From NCBI RefSeq assembly GCF_003205195.1, contig NZ_QJRY01000006.1:298268-362267 (forward strand): 64,000 nucleotides of DNA. Direction: 5' to 3'. A model generated the notes under the pieces. That model was not told the origin of the DNA. It worked only from the letters and a program-made list of their open reading frames with translations, and did not search any database. This document shows positions 36,324 through 45,353 of this stretch, piece by piece; positions within the stretch are counted from its first letter, which is position 1, and each line of letters starts with the position of its first letter. Both the position numbers and the translations under genes were made by a program. The DNA comes from Peteryoungia wuzhouensis (GTDB taxonomy: Bacteria > Pseudomonadota > Alphaproteobacteria > Rhizobiales > Rhizobiaceae).

Positions 36324-37190
36324 TCAGGCCGCGCTGGTTGCAAGCGTCTTCGGCATCAGCCGGGTCGCTTCGTTGCGGATCATGGCGCGGAAGGATTCGG
36401 CACCCGGGCAGTCCGGAACGCTGTCGACGGCCTCTGCCACCAGGCGCTTGAGGCGGCCAAGGGCGGCTTCCAGGCCAATGCTTACGACGATGTTGGGCTT
36501 GCCGTTTCGGCTGTCCTGGCCGGCCGGCTTGCCGGCTTCCGATTGTCCGACCGCATCATAGAGATCGTCCGCGACCTGATAGGCCGCGCCGAGCGCATCT
36601 GCCAGAACCAGCCATTCCTGAGGATTGCCGCCCGAGGCGATCGCCCCGGTGGAGACGGCGCCACTGAACAACGAAGCCGTCTTGGCGCGATGATAGGCGG
36701 TGATGTTGATCTCCGGCTCGCTCTCCCAGGCCTGTCCGGCCACAAGGCCATAGGGGCTGCCCACCGCATTGGCGATGGTTGCGATCAACGGTGCGGTCAG
36801 CAGCGGGGTCTGTTGCGTTTCCCGGGCGACCGTCTCGAAAGCTGCGATGATCAGGCCGTCGCCGACCAGAAGGGCGATCTCCTCGCCGAACTGTGCATGC
36901 ACGCTGGGTGCGCCGCGCCTTGTCATAGCGTTGTCGAAACAGGGCATGTCATCATGCACCAGGGACGCACAATGCAGCAGCTCGATGGCAACGGCAGCGC
37001 TGTCGGCGGCGAGAGGTTCGCGGTCGCCGCAGGCCGCCGCAACCGCGAGGCAGAGGCGGGGCCTGATACGCGCGCCGCCTGGAAAAACTGCGTGCCTCAG
37101 CGCTTTCGCGAGGAGGGGCGGGCATCCGTTGGCTGTTGCGTAACGCAGGGTGCGCTGCATGCCCGTTTCGATGCGGTCGGGGAAATCCAT
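36324..37190 (-). CDS. crtE: Geranylgeranyl diphosphate synthase
   Basis: CrtE makes GGPP from FPP or smaller allylic substrates and IPP, the branch point for phytyl and carotenoid synthesis. The 288-residue protein has both aspartate-rich motifs: DDMPCFD (80-86), followed by Asn rather than the more common Asp, and DDLYD. GGAGG lies eight bases before the ATG; the frame begins 16 codons earlier without a ribosome site. It is divergent from crtD. Confidence 0.96.
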   Translation of the reverse strand: MDFPDRIETGMQRTLRYATANGCPPLLAKALRHAVFPGGARIRPRLCLAVAAACGDREPLAADSAAVAIELLHCASLVHDDMPCFDNAMTRRGAPSVHAQFGEEIALLVGDGLIIAAFETVARETQQTPLLTAPLIATIANAVGSPYGLVAGQAWESEPEINITAYHRAKTASLFSGAVSTGAIASGGNPQEWLVLADALGAAYQVADDLYDAVGQSEAGKPAGQDSRNGKPNIVVSIGLEAALGRLKRLVAEAVDSVPDCPGAESFRAMIRNEATRLMPKTLATSAA

Positions 37191-37217
37191 CAGGCTCGCC
37201 TCCGGAGAATGTGCAGT

Positions 37218-37261
37218 TGTAAATTCTGCACAACTCAATAATGTGTCAATTTAGATTGACA
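37218..37261. promoter_or_regulatory. Tandem PpsR-type operators between crtE and crtD
   Basis: TGTCAATTTAGATTGACA (37244-37261) is a full palindrome. An imperfect site TGTAAATTCTGCACAACT (37218-37235, one outer base off) lies exactly eight bases away on the crtE side. The pair sits between the divergent crtE and crtD starts and could repress both. Confidence 0.65.
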
Positions 37262-37299
37262 TATTGCGACTGTAAGTCAACTGGCCACAGGAGAGGAAC

Positions 37300-38883
37300 G
37301 TGCCGGTTTCGCCCGAGGACACAGTAGGGGTGATTGGCGCCGGCATGGCGGGGCTGGCGGCGTCCATCCGGCTTGCCGCTGCTGGATATCGCGTGGTGGT
37401 CTGCGAAGCGCAGACCGAGGCCGGTGGCAAGATGCGGCGCGTCGAGGTCGGCGGCCGTGGTTTCGATGCCGGCCCGACCGTGCTGACGATGAAATGGGTG
37501 TTCGACGCGCTGTTTGCGGCCGCCGGCCGCTTGATCGACGACGAACTGGTGCTTGCGGCTTCTCCTGTCATCGCCCGCCACTACTGGCAGGGCGGGGCTT
37601 GTCTCGATCTTCATGCCGATCTGGAGGAGACCGTTCGCGCTGTCGATGACTTCGCCGGACGGCGCGAGGCCGACGGCTATCGCCGGTTTGCCGCCGACAG
37701 CCGTCGCACCTTCGCGGTGTTGAAGGATAGCTTCATCGATGCCTCCCGGCCCAATCCTGTCTCCTTGTCACGGCGGATCGGGCTGGGCCGCCCGGAAGAC
37801 CTTCTGGCGATCAAGCCCTTTTCGACGCTCTGGTCCGCGCTCGGCAGTTACTTTGCCGATGTCCGGCTTCGCCAGCTTTTCGGGCGTTATGCCACCTATT
37901 GCGGCTCGTCTCCCTATCTGTCCCCGGCGACGCTGATGCTTGTCGCGCATGTCGAGCAGGAAGGTGTCTGGACTGTCCAGGGTGGTATTCGCACGCTTGC
38001 GGATCGTTTGACGTCGCTTGCGGTCGGTCTCGGGGTCGAGTTCCGCTATGGCGACCCGGTGAGTGAGATCCTGATCGATCCTTCGCGCCGGAACGTTTCT
38101 GGCCTGCTCACGCGTGCCGGCCGAAGCCTGGCTGCCCGACAGATCATCTTCAACGGCGACGTTGCCGCACTTCCGCGTCTGATCGACGTTACCCCTCCCG
38201 ATCCGGCGAAGACCCGGCCGCAGCGGTCGCTTTCCGCACTTGTCTCTTGCCGTCTGGCAGAACCTGCGGGGGTGCCCCTCGCGCATCACACGGTCTTCTT
38301 TTCAAGCGATTACGAGCGTGAGTTCGAAGCGATCTTCAAGCGTCGCGAGGCGCCGGAAGATCCAACCGTCTATCTCTGCGCGCAGGATCGCGACGCGCGC
38401 GGTCTGCTGCCGCAGTCCCATGCGGGGCCGGAGCGCATCTATGCCTTGATGAACCAGCCTGCAGACGGCGACCGTCGTCGTTTCAATGAAAGTGAGGTCG
38501 GCGCATGTCTGAAGAACATGGAACAGCGGTTGATGCTGAACGGTCTGACGCTCTTGAACGATCCGGCTCCGGCGAACATCACGACACCCGATCGCTTTGC
38601 GAGCCTTTATCCGGCGACGGGCGGGGCGCTCTACGGAATGGCCTCGCACGGGTGGATGGCATCTTTCGCTCGACCGGGATCGCAGGGGCCGGTGCCGGGG
38701 CTCTATCTCGCGGGTGGCAGCGTGCATCCGGGGCCGGGTCTGCCGATGGCTGCGCTCTCGGGCAAACGCGCAGCAGAGCGGTTGATGGTGGACCGGCCTT
38801 TGACCAGGCGGTCGGTACAGGTGGCTACCACTGGTGGTATGTTGATGGAACGAGCGACTGTGGGTGTTTCGCCTTCACGGTGA
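37300..38883 (+). CDS. crtD: Methoxyneurosporene (carotenoid 3,4-) dehydrogenase
   Basis: CrtD introduces the 3,4 double bond into hydroxylated or methoxylated carotenoids on the way to spirilloxanthin or spheroidene. The 527-residue flavoprotein has the FAD motif GVIGAGMAGLAASIRL near the N-terminus, GGIRTLADRL in the middle and the C-terminal GGSVHPGPGLPMAALSGKRAAE typical of CrtI/CrtD desaturases. The start is GTG after AGGAGAGG. Its 3' end overlaps the crtC frame. Confidence 0.94.
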   Translation: MPVSPEDTVGVIGAGMAGLAASIRLAAAGYRVVVCEAQTEAGGKMRRVEVGGRGFDAGPTVLTMKWVFDALFAAAGRLIDDELVLAASPVIARHYWQGGACLDLHADLEETVRAVDDFAGRREADGYRRFAADSRRTFAVLKDSFIDASRPNPVSLSRRIGLGRPEDLLAIKPFSTLWSALGSYFADVRLRQLFGRYATYCGSSPYLSPATLMLVAHVEQEGVWTVQGGIRTLADRLTSLAVGLGVEFRYGDPVSEILIDPSRRNVSGLLTRAGRSLAARQIIFNGDVAALPRLIDVTPPDPAKTRPQRSLSALVSCRLAEPAGVPLAHHTVFFSSDYEREFEAIFKRREAPEDPTVYLCAQDRDARGLLPQSHAGPERIYALMNQPADGDRRRFNESEVGACLKNMEQRLMLNGLTLLNDPAPANITTPDRFASLYPATGGALYGMASHGWMASFARPGSQGPVPGLYLAGGSVHPGPGLPMAALSGKRAAERLMVDRPLTRRSVQVATTGGMLMERATVGVSPSR

Positions 38884-39731
38884 TCGCGTTCATCGGCTCG
38901 GTCTTTTCGCCCTACTATCATTGGTCGGGTCGCAAAACGCCGGAGAACCATGTGGCCTTCAATGTCGCGCTCTACGGGCCTCAGGGGCATGCCTGGGCGA
39001 TGACCGAGCGCTCTGCCAGCCATCTCAAACGGAACAGCTCGGCGCTGACGATTGGCAGCAGCACCATGCGCTTCGACGGTTCGGAGCTTGCGATTGCCTT
39101 CGACGAGGTGTTTCTGCCATGGCCTGGGCAACGCTCTCTACCGAAGCGAATGCGTGGCGAGATTAGGTTGGCGCCCGACTTTCTGGGGCTGCGGGCTTAT
39201 TCCCTTGATGAGGCGGGCGGGCATGTCTGGCAGCCGGTGGCGCCGAGCGGACGGGTCAATATTTCCTGCGATTCATGTCCCGGAGGCGGCTGGTCTGGAG
39301 ACGGCTATCACGACATGAACTTTGGCGCGCGGCCACTGGAGGCGGACTTTGCCGGTTGGGACTGGGCGCGGGGGACGACGCGTGATGGTCGGACCGTTGT
39401 GCTTTACGACTCGCTTTTGGCGAGCGGAACGAACCACCGCTTCGGACTGGTCTATGCCGCCGATGGTGCGGTCTGCGCCTTTCAGCCACCTGCGGGGCAG
39501 CCGCTGAAGCGCGGCTTCTGGGGCGTCGGCGGGGGAATTGCCTGCGATGACGCAGTCGAGCCGATCTTGCGGAGCAGGTTCGAGGATACGCCATTCTATC
39601 GCCGGTCTCTGGTGGAGACCGTGCTTGCCGGCGAGCGGGTCGTGATGATGCATGAGACGCTTGATTGCCGGCGGCTCGCCATGCCGCTCGTCCGGCTGAT
39701 GCTTCCCTTTCGGATGCCGCGCAAAGGCTAG
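38652..39731 (+). CDS. crtC: Carotenoid 1,2-hydratase
   Basis: CrtC adds water to the terminal 1,2 double bond of neurosporene or lycopene. The family sequence begins at about GGPAFDQAVGTGGYHWWYVDG and continues through VIAFIGSVFSPYYHWSG, NFGARPLE and FWGVGGG. Homology begins inside the end of crtD, but no ATG, GTG or TTG lies close to it: the nearest in-frame codon is the GTG used here (38652), 43 codons before the conserved part, and an ATG with a GAGG site lies at 38505. The extra N-terminal residues look like out-of-frame sequence. The stop shares CTAG with the opposing small ORF. Confidence 0.85.
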   Translation: MDGIFRSTGIAGAGAGALSRGWQRASGAGSADGCALGQTRSRAVDGGPAFDQAVGTGGYHWWYVDGTSDCGCFAFTVIAFIGSVFSPYYHWSGRKTPENHVAFNVALYGPQGHAWAMTERSASHLKRNSSALTIGSSTMRFDGSELAIAFDEVFLPWPGQRSLPKRMRGEIRLAPDFLGLRAYSLDEAGGHVWQPVAPSGRVNISCDSCPGGGWSGDGYHDMNFGARPLEADFAGWDWARGTTRDGRTVVLYDSLLASGTNHRFGLVYAADGAVCAFQPPAGQPLKRGFWGVGGGIACDDAVEPILRSRFEDTPFYRRSLVETVLAGERVVMMHETLDCRRLAMPLVRLMLPFRMPRKG

Positions 39732-39895
39732 CCGTTTTTCAGGTCGTCGTCTTGTTGCCGCGGTTCGACTTCCCGGGCGCGGGCTTCGGCCTTCGCTTTC
39801 TCCTTCTTCAAGTCGCGCATCTGCCAGACATAGAAAGCGACGGCCAGGCTGAAGACAAAGATCGCTTCGATGATGCCGAAATAGTGCTCAAGCAA
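39728..39895 (-). CDS. 55-residue membrane protein downstream of crtB (TTG start)
   Basis: This frame lies wholly between crtB and crtC. It starts with TTG preceded by AGGTGG at six bases, overlaps the crtB stop codon, and encodes about 55 residues: HYFGIIEAIFVFSLAVAFYVW gives one membrane helix, then a charged tail rich in Lys, Arg and Asp. Its TAG stop overlaps the crtC TAG at CTAG. I do not recognise a family. Position, ribosome site and single clean helix argue that it is real, probably the last gene of bchI-D-O-crtI-crtB. Confidence 0.6.
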   Translation of the reverse strand: MLEHYFGIIEAIFVFSLAVAFYVWQMRDLKKEKAKAEARAREVEPRQQDDDLKNG

Positions 39896-41057
39896 GGCCG
39901 GCCACCTTTGCTCGCGCTGCCTCTCGGCGTTTCAGCGTTTGAAGACGGGCCTCCGCATGAAGCCTGAGCAGAATATCGGTGACCCGCCCTACTGTCGTTT
40001 CCCCGTCGGTCTCGGGTTCGTGTCTGCGCTCAGAAACTGCGCTCTCCTTGCGCACGCCGCTCAGTGTCACCAGCGAACGTGCAACAGGTTCGGTTCCTGT
40101 ATGGAGGTCTCGCACAGCGGTTGCCGTCCAGCGACTATCCTCATGCCGCGCCTTGAGCAGGAGGCCAAGCTTGGTGGAGAGGCTCGTCGTCGCCCGGTGG
40201 TTGACGCTGTCATAACCGTTGGCCGCGATGCCCTGACCGATCGCTTCATACACCAGAGCCGCCGTGCGGATCGCATGCCGGCAGGGTTTCGGCAGGCTCA
40301 AGATGCCGGCATGGCCGAGCCGGTAGTGGCGCGCGGCTTCGTCAAGCAGGCGGTTCACCACGATGCCGAGGGCAGGTGAAAAGCTTGGATTGCGCAGGAA
40401 TGCGTCGGCGTCGATACCCTGTTCCTCGAGCCAGTCGAGGGGCAGATAGAGCCTGCCGTTTCGCGCATCCTCGCCGACGTCCCGGGCGATGTTGGTAAGC
40501 TGCATGGCGATGCCCAGATCAGCGGCCCGCGAAAGAGCCGCACGGTCCCGGACGCCCATGACCGAGGCCATCATCAGGCCGACGCTTGCGGCAACACAGG
40601 TTGCATAGGCCTTTACGTCGTCGATACTCGCGTGGCGACGTCCTTCAAGATCCATCGCAAAACCGTTGAGCAGCGCTTCCACGACAGGCTTGGCGATCGC
40701 GTGTTCCTGCACGACACGGGCAAAGGCGCGGTCGCAGGCAAAAGGTGCGGGCTCCCCTTCGTAGATCAGATCGAGGCGTTCTCGCAGGCGCAAAAGCGCC
40801 GGCATGCCGCTTCTGATGTCATCAATGAGGTCGTCGGAATGCCGGCAGAAGGCGTAGAGCGCACGGGCGGCCTGACGGGTCTGGCCCGGCAGAAGCAGAG
40901 AGGCAAGATGAAAGGACTTCGATCCCCGTCGGATGGCAGCCGAGCAGGCCTTCTGATCCTCGAAATCGCCAGAAAACCCATAATTCAGCAGGATCGGCCG
41001 ACGAGTGAGCGGACGCGCGAGATGGCCGTCTGGCAGTGTGGTCTCCAAGGCGCTCAT
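39888..41057 (-). CDS. crtB: Phytoene synthase
   Basis: CrtB joins two GGPP molecules to phytoene. The 389-residue protein carries the substrate-binding aspartate motifs HSDDLIDD and DVGEDARNGR and GIAMQLTNIARDVGE. The C-terminal tail of about 60 residues is charged and longer than in minimal family members. The ATG overlaps the crtI stop as ATGA. Confidence 0.96.
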   Translation of the reverse strand: MSALETTLPDGHLARPLTRRPILLNYGFSGDFEDQKACSAAIRRGSKSFHLASLLLPGQTRQAARALYAFCRHSDDLIDDIRSGMPALLRLRERLDLIYEGEPAPFACDRAFARVVQEHAIAKPVVEALLNGFAMDLEGRRHASIDDVKAYATCVAASVGLMMASVMGVRDRAALSRAADLGIAMQLTNIARDVGEDARNGRLYLPLDWLEEQGIDADAFLRNPSFSPALGIVVNRLLDEAARHYRLGHAGILSLPKPCRHAIRTAALVYEAIGQGIAANGYDSVNHRATTSLSTKLGLLLKARHEDSRWTATAVRDLHTGTEPVARSLVTLSGVRKESAVSERRHEPETDGETTVGRVTDILLRLHAEARLQTLKRREAARAKVAGLA

Positions 41058-42625
41058 GGATGGGCATCCCTTCCTGTTCGTTCCCAGCTGCCGGCAAGCA
41101 GGGTGGCAGGATCCGGCACCAGGTCGGCGACGATCCTGGCTGAGGACACGACACCCGGCAGCCCGGCACCAGGATGTGTGCCGGCACCACAGAGGAAGAG
41201 ATTGTCGAGTTCTTCGCTCTTGTTGTGCGGTCGGAACCAGGCACTCTGGAAGAGCTTTGGTTCAAGGGCGAAGGCTGCGCCCTGCCAGGAGAGAAGCCTG
41301 TCCCGGAAATCGAGCGGCGTTGCGATGCGGGAGGTGACGATGTGGCGCGTAAGACCTGGAAGCACGGTCTCTTCCAGTCGGCTTGCGATCTTCTTCCGGT
41401 ATCGTTCTGCCGTTTCGGTCCAGTCGGTTCCGCTTTCCAGATTGGGCACGGGGCTCAGCACATAGAAGGCATCGCAGCTGGCAGGGGCCAGAGATGGGTC
41501 GCTTGCGGTTGGCCGATGAAGATAAAGGCTGAAATCCTCGGCAAGACGATGATTGCGGAAGATGTCGTCGAGCAGGCCGCGATAGCGCGGTCCAAACAGC
41601 ATGGTGTGGTGCAGGACATCGTCGTAGCGCCTGTTGGTGCCGAAATACCAGACGAAGAGGCTCATCGAATAGTCGCCTCTCGAAAGCTTCCGGTCGGTCC
41701 AGCGCCGGCGGGGATGGGCCTTCAACAGCCGTCCATAGGTGGTTGCCGGATCGGCGTTGGAGACGATGATGTCCGCAGTAAGCCGCTCGCCGGAGGCTAG
41801 CCGCACGCCGGTTGCGCGGCGCCCCTCTGTCTCGATCTCGGTGACCGTCTCCTGCAATCGGATGCGTCCACCGTTGCGGGTCACAAGCGAGGCAATGCCG
41901 CGCACCAGCGCGTTGGTGCCCCCGACCGCGTGGTGCACGCCGTGTTTTCCTTCGAGATGGGCAATCAGGCAGTAGAAGGAGGTCGCGGAGAAGGGATTGC
42001 CGCCGATCAGCAGCGGGTGAAAGGAAAACAAGGTTCTGAGCTTGTCGCTGCGAAAGTGTTTCGAGACCACCGAATAGACCGATCGGTAGCCTCCGAGGCG
42101 GACGAGCCCGGCCAGCGTCTTGGCCGTGAAGAGCAGGCTGTGAAAAGGCTTGTGCGCCAGCTGTTCGAAGGCGACTTCATAGATGCGGCGGCTCTCGTCG
42201 AGGAAGCTGCGATAGCCGGCAACGTCGCGCGGTTCAATCCGGGCGATCTGGGCCTCCATCGCGGCGCGGTCACCGGAATAGTCGAACACGGTGCCGTCGT
42301 CGTAACGGACCCGGTAGAAGGGGGTGTTCGGCCTAAGCGTCACATCATCGCTCAATTGGCCGCCACAATCCCGCCAGAGGTTTTCGAAGAGCCAGGGCGC
42401 GGTGATGATCGTCGGACCAGCGTCGAAGGTGAAGCCGTCCTGGCGATGGGCATAGGCCCGGCCGCCCGGCTCGTCCAGTGGATCAAGGATGGTAACGCGG
42501 TAGCCCTTGGCACCGAGCAGTGCACCTGTCGAAAGGCCGCCAATGCCGGCCCCGATGATTACGGCATGGGGCCTCTTGTCACCGGGTTTCGGTTTTTGTC
42601 CTGGAAAGCGCCCGGCGATGTTCAT
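41054..42625 (-). CDS. crtI: Phytoene desaturase
   Basis: CrtI desaturates phytoene stepwise to neurosporene or lycopene. The 523-residue flavoprotein has the FAD motif VIIGAGIGGLSTGALLGAKGY (about 22-42) and the C-terminal LFLCGAGTHPGAGLPGVVSSA. Start choice is the ATG that overlaps the bchO stop; the longer frame reads through bchO out of frame. With crtC, crtD and crtF the end product is probably spirilloxanthin-like. Confidence 0.97.
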   Translation of the reverse strand: MNIAGRFPGQKPKPGDKRPHAVIIGAGIGGLSTGALLGAKGYRVTILDPLDEPGGRAYAHRQDGFTFDAGPTIITAPWLFENLWRDCGGQLSDDVTLRPNTPFYRVRYDDGTVFDYSGDRAAMEAQIARIEPRDVAGYRSFLDESRRIYEVAFEQLAHKPFHSLLFTAKTLAGLVRLGGYRSVYSVVSKHFRSDKLRTLFSFHPLLIGGNPFSATSFYCLIAHLEGKHGVHHAVGGTNALVRGIASLVTRNGGRIRLQETVTEIETEGRRATGVRLASGERLTADIIVSNADPATTYGRLLKAHPRRRWTDRKLSRGDYSMSLFVWYFGTNRRYDDVLHHTMLFGPRYRGLLDDIFRNHRLAEDFSLYLHRPTASDPSLAPASCDAFYVLSPVPNLESGTDWTETAERYRKKIASRLEETVLPGLTRHIVTSRIATPLDFRDRLLSWQGAAFALEPKLFQSAWFRPHNKSEELDNLFLCGAGTHPGAGLPGVVSSARIVADLVPDPATLLAGSWERTGRDAHP

Positions 42626-43530
42626 GCGGCGTCCGCTCCCTCGGGTCTCTTCTCTGCGATGGCCTCGTCGAGCCAGCGCACCACGTCGTCCGGTCGGCAC
42701 TCGTGCAGCAAATGGCCACCGCGATCGGCCAGCACCAGCCGGCTGCCGGTCGCCTGTCGCACCGCATGGGTCGAGTTTTCGATCGGCACCATCGGATCGT
42801 CTTTCGCGGCGATCAGCGTCATGGGGAAGGGCAGGCGTTGCAGGGTGGCATCGAAGCGCGACAGGTCCCAGGCCGCCATCATGCCAAGCGCACCACGCAC
42901 ATGGGCGGGCGAGGCGAGCAGCATGCGGTAGATCGCCTTGCCTTGCTCGTCGATCGGGGAGCCTGTGGCGGTGAGCAGGTTTCCACCGAGCGGCGTCACC
43001 CGTGACATCAGCGAGAACATCGAGGCGGAAAAGGGATTGGCGAAGAGCGCCTTGGCGAGGGGCGAAAAGAGCGCGTTGCCCCGGATCGGCAAGAATGCGC
43101 CGTTGATGCCGATCACATGACGCGGCACGGCGGAGGCCTTGCTTGCGGCGAGCGTCACGGCAATGGCTGCACCAGCCGAGTGTCCCAGGATCACCGCCGG
43201 GCATCGGTCGAGTTGGGAGAGCAGTTCGGTGAGGGCCTGCACCATTCCGGGAAGCGAGAGATCGGCCTCGGCACGCGGGCGGGTAAACCCGTGGCCTGGC
43301 AGGTCGGGTGCCACTACGCGGAAGCGGGTCGAGAGCAGTGGAAGGATATGGCGCCAGGAGTGAGACGCAGCGCCCGTGCCATGCAGCAGCAGGATGACGG
43401 GGGCATCTTCCGGTCCGGAGATCTGGACGTGCCAGTCGCAGGAGGTCGTCTTCAAAAACCGGCTGGCGCTGCGGTTCGGCCAATGAAGGCCATCGGTCGC
43501 CCAGTCCAGTCGATCGCGTCCGAGGCTCAT
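42622..43530 (-). CDS. bchO: Putative Mg-chelatase-associated alpha/beta hydrolase
   Basis: BchO is an alpha/beta-hydrolase-fold protein encoded with bchID in many PGCs; its role in magnesium insertion or pigment processing is unproven. The 302-residue protein has an oxyanion-loop-like HGTGAASHSW and the nucleophile elbow GHSAGAA. It overlaps bchD and crtI by ATGA on either side. Confidence 0.93.
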   Translation of the reverse strand: MSLGRDRLDWATDGLHWPNRSASRFLKTTSCDWHVQISGPEDAPVILLLHGTGAASHSWRHILPLLSTRFRVVAPDLPGHGFTRPRAEADLSLPGMVQALTELLSQLDRCPAVILGHSAGAAIAVTLAASKASAVPRHVIGINGAFLPIRGNALFSPLAKALFANPFSASMFSLMSRVTPLGGNLLTATGSPIDEQGKAIYRMLLASPAHVRGALGMMAAWDLSRFDATLQRLPFPMTLIAAKDDPMVPIENSTHAVRQATGSRLVLADRGGHLLHECRPDDVVRWLDEAIAEKRPEGADAA

Positions 43531-45353
43531 GCGCGGGCCTCCTGCATGGACCGGTCGACCAGGTTCGACACCCGGCCGGCATCAGCCTTTCGCAACACGT
43601 GCAGGTCCGCTCCGAGCATGGCCGCAAGGTTGGTCACGCTTTCGCGCGGGCGCCGGGCGATGTCGATGCAGATCGTCTTGATATCCCTGGCTTTGCAAGT
43701 GGTGGCAAGCCGGGTGAGCTCTTCGGCGGCGAGCGCCCGATCGGGCGTTCCGTCGAGTGCAATGTTGCCGCTTCCGTCGGTGAGCAGGACGAGTACCGGA
43801 CTGCTGCCTCGGCGCTCGACGGAGAGTGCGAGTTCCATCCCTGCCTTGAGGCCCGCGGCAAGCGGTGTCGGGCCGCCGCCTGGAAGACCGGCGAGTTTGC
43901 GTTTGGCTGCGGTCAGCGATCGTGTGGGTGGCAACAGGAGCTCGGCGCCCTTGCCCCTGAAGGCGATGAGGGCGACTTCGTCACGGCGGACGTAGCATCG
44001 TGCGAGCAGATTTTCGATCGCGCCCTTGGTCTCGCCCAGCCGTTCAAGTGCCGTTGACCCGGACGCGTCGACGACGAAAATCGCGGTTGACGGAGCGGCA
44101 TGGCGAAGGCGGACATAGCGGAAATCGTGACGGGTGACGAAGGCGCGTGGCGCTCTGACTTCCACCAAGGGGGAACTGCTGGCAGCGCTGACAGCCTGGC
44201 GTTGCGCTGCGCGGATCCGCTGAAATGGGGCTGCGGCGCGCAAGGTGGCGATGATATCGGGCCGCGCCTCCGGGTGAGGAGGAGCAAGCCCGATGCCGAA
44301 GGGCCGGCCCCGGCGGGCATTCTTGCGCAGGCCGCCGGATTTTCCAGCTGTGCCAGCGCTGCGTGTGGGCCTCTGGGAGAGGGATAGCCAGGGATCGGCC
44401 GAAAGCGCCCCGGCCTGGATGGCCGAGAGCATTTCCGTTAGCGCGTCGAGCTGGGTCGGCTTTTCGGTCTCCGTATGTTGATCTGGGTCCCCTGACTGGT
44501 TTGACGTTGAAGTCTCGCCCCGCTGGTCCGGTTGAGGGCTTGGCGAGGGATCTTCCGTTTCTGTCGGTGGAGCTTCGGCCTGCGGCGCGAGACGTAAGCC
44601 GAGGCAAAGGCGAAGGGCGGTCAGCGCATCGCGCTCTTCGACGGAACTGCGCCCGTCGCAGCAAGCGAGCAGGCGCGCTGTGCGTGCGAGATGGGTGAGG
44701 ATGCGCGAGGAACGGTGACCGGCGAGATGGGTGAGTGAGGCAAGACCCTTAAGAAGCCTGTTGTCTATGGTGACATCGCGCCAATCTGCTGCGGGCGCGG
44801 TGGTTGCCTCGTCCGGTGCTGGTATATCGCTCACGTGATGCCAGCCGATACCGTCGAGATCGATGCGCAGCGCCAGACGATCCGCGATTCCACCGGAAAG
44901 AGGTGCCTCGTCATCAAGTGATTCATCCAGGGCTATCAGGAGGAAGCCTTTGGTCGCGGATTGATCCATCGCGTTGGCCACCATGGCGGCGAGCGAGGCA
45001 TCGAGCCGTTCGGCCATCGGTATTATCAGCACGCTGCCCTCTGCATTGGCCAGAAGGCCCTTTTGTCTGACAAGGCTGCCTTTGGCAGCGGTTGCCGCAA
45101 TATCCACGCCGCCGACGAGATTGGCCGCCGAGGTTCCGGGCGGCAGGCGGGTGACGTGGGTGCCCAGGCGCTCCAGGAGCCGCGACAGAAAGAGATCGCG
45201 CACGCCTCCCGATCTGGCCTTGAGCCAAAGACCGCCGATGTCAGCACCACCGATGCGAAGGAGCTCGATCGCCAGTCGCGCATCCGCCCAAAGCTCTGCA
45301 CCCCGCTGATCGAGGGCCTTGTCATAGGCATCGTGGGGGCCGAGTTCAGCCAT
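43527..45353 (-). CDS. bchD: Magnesium chelatase subunit D
   Basis: BchD forms the AAA+ platform with BchI and couples it to BchH. The product of about 608 residues has an AAA-like N-terminal half without an obvious intact P-loop, an acidic and proline-rich linker (about 275-320), and a C-terminal von Willebrand A domain with the metal-site sequence VVDASGS and LLTDGSGN. The ATG lies within the last bases of bchI; the longer open frame comes from bchI out of frame. Confidence 0.96.
   Translation of the reverse strand: MAELGPHDAYDKALDQRGAELWADARLAIELLRIGGADIGGLWLKARSGGVRDLFLSRLLERLGTHVTRLPPGTSAANLVGGVDIAATAAKGSLVRQKGLLANAEGSVLIIPMAERLDASLAAMVANAMDQSATKGFLLIALDESLDDEAPLSGGIADRLALRIDLDGIGWHHVSDIPAPDEATTAPAADWRDVTIDNRLLKGLASLTHLAGHRSSRILTHLARTARLLACCDGRSSVEERDALTALRLCLGLRLAPQAEAPPTETEDPSPSPQPDQRGETSTSNQSGDPDQHTETEKPTQLDALTEMLSAIQAGALSADPWLSLSQRPTRSAGTAGKSGGLRKNARRGRPFGIGLAPPHPEARPDIIATLRAAAPFQRIRAAQRQAVSAASSSPLVEVRAPRAFVTRHDFRYVRLRHAAPSTAIFVVDASGSTALERLGETKGAIENLLARCYVRRDEVALIAFRGKGAELLLPPTRSLTAAKRKLAGLPGGGPTPLAAGLKAGMELALSVERRGSSPVLVLLTDGSGNIALDGTPDRALAAEELTRLATTCKARDIKTICIDIARRPRESVTNLAAMLGADLHVLRKADAGRVSNLVDRSMQEARA

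Noticed and set aside
37271..37289. Third TGT...ACA site upstream of crtD
   Set aside because: The spacing is 13 bases rather than 12 and the arms do not pair well.
38505..38651. Long N-terminal extension of crtC
   Set aside because: A GAGG site precedes the ATG at 38505, but the translated extension reads like out-of-frame crtD sequence; kept only as an alternative start.
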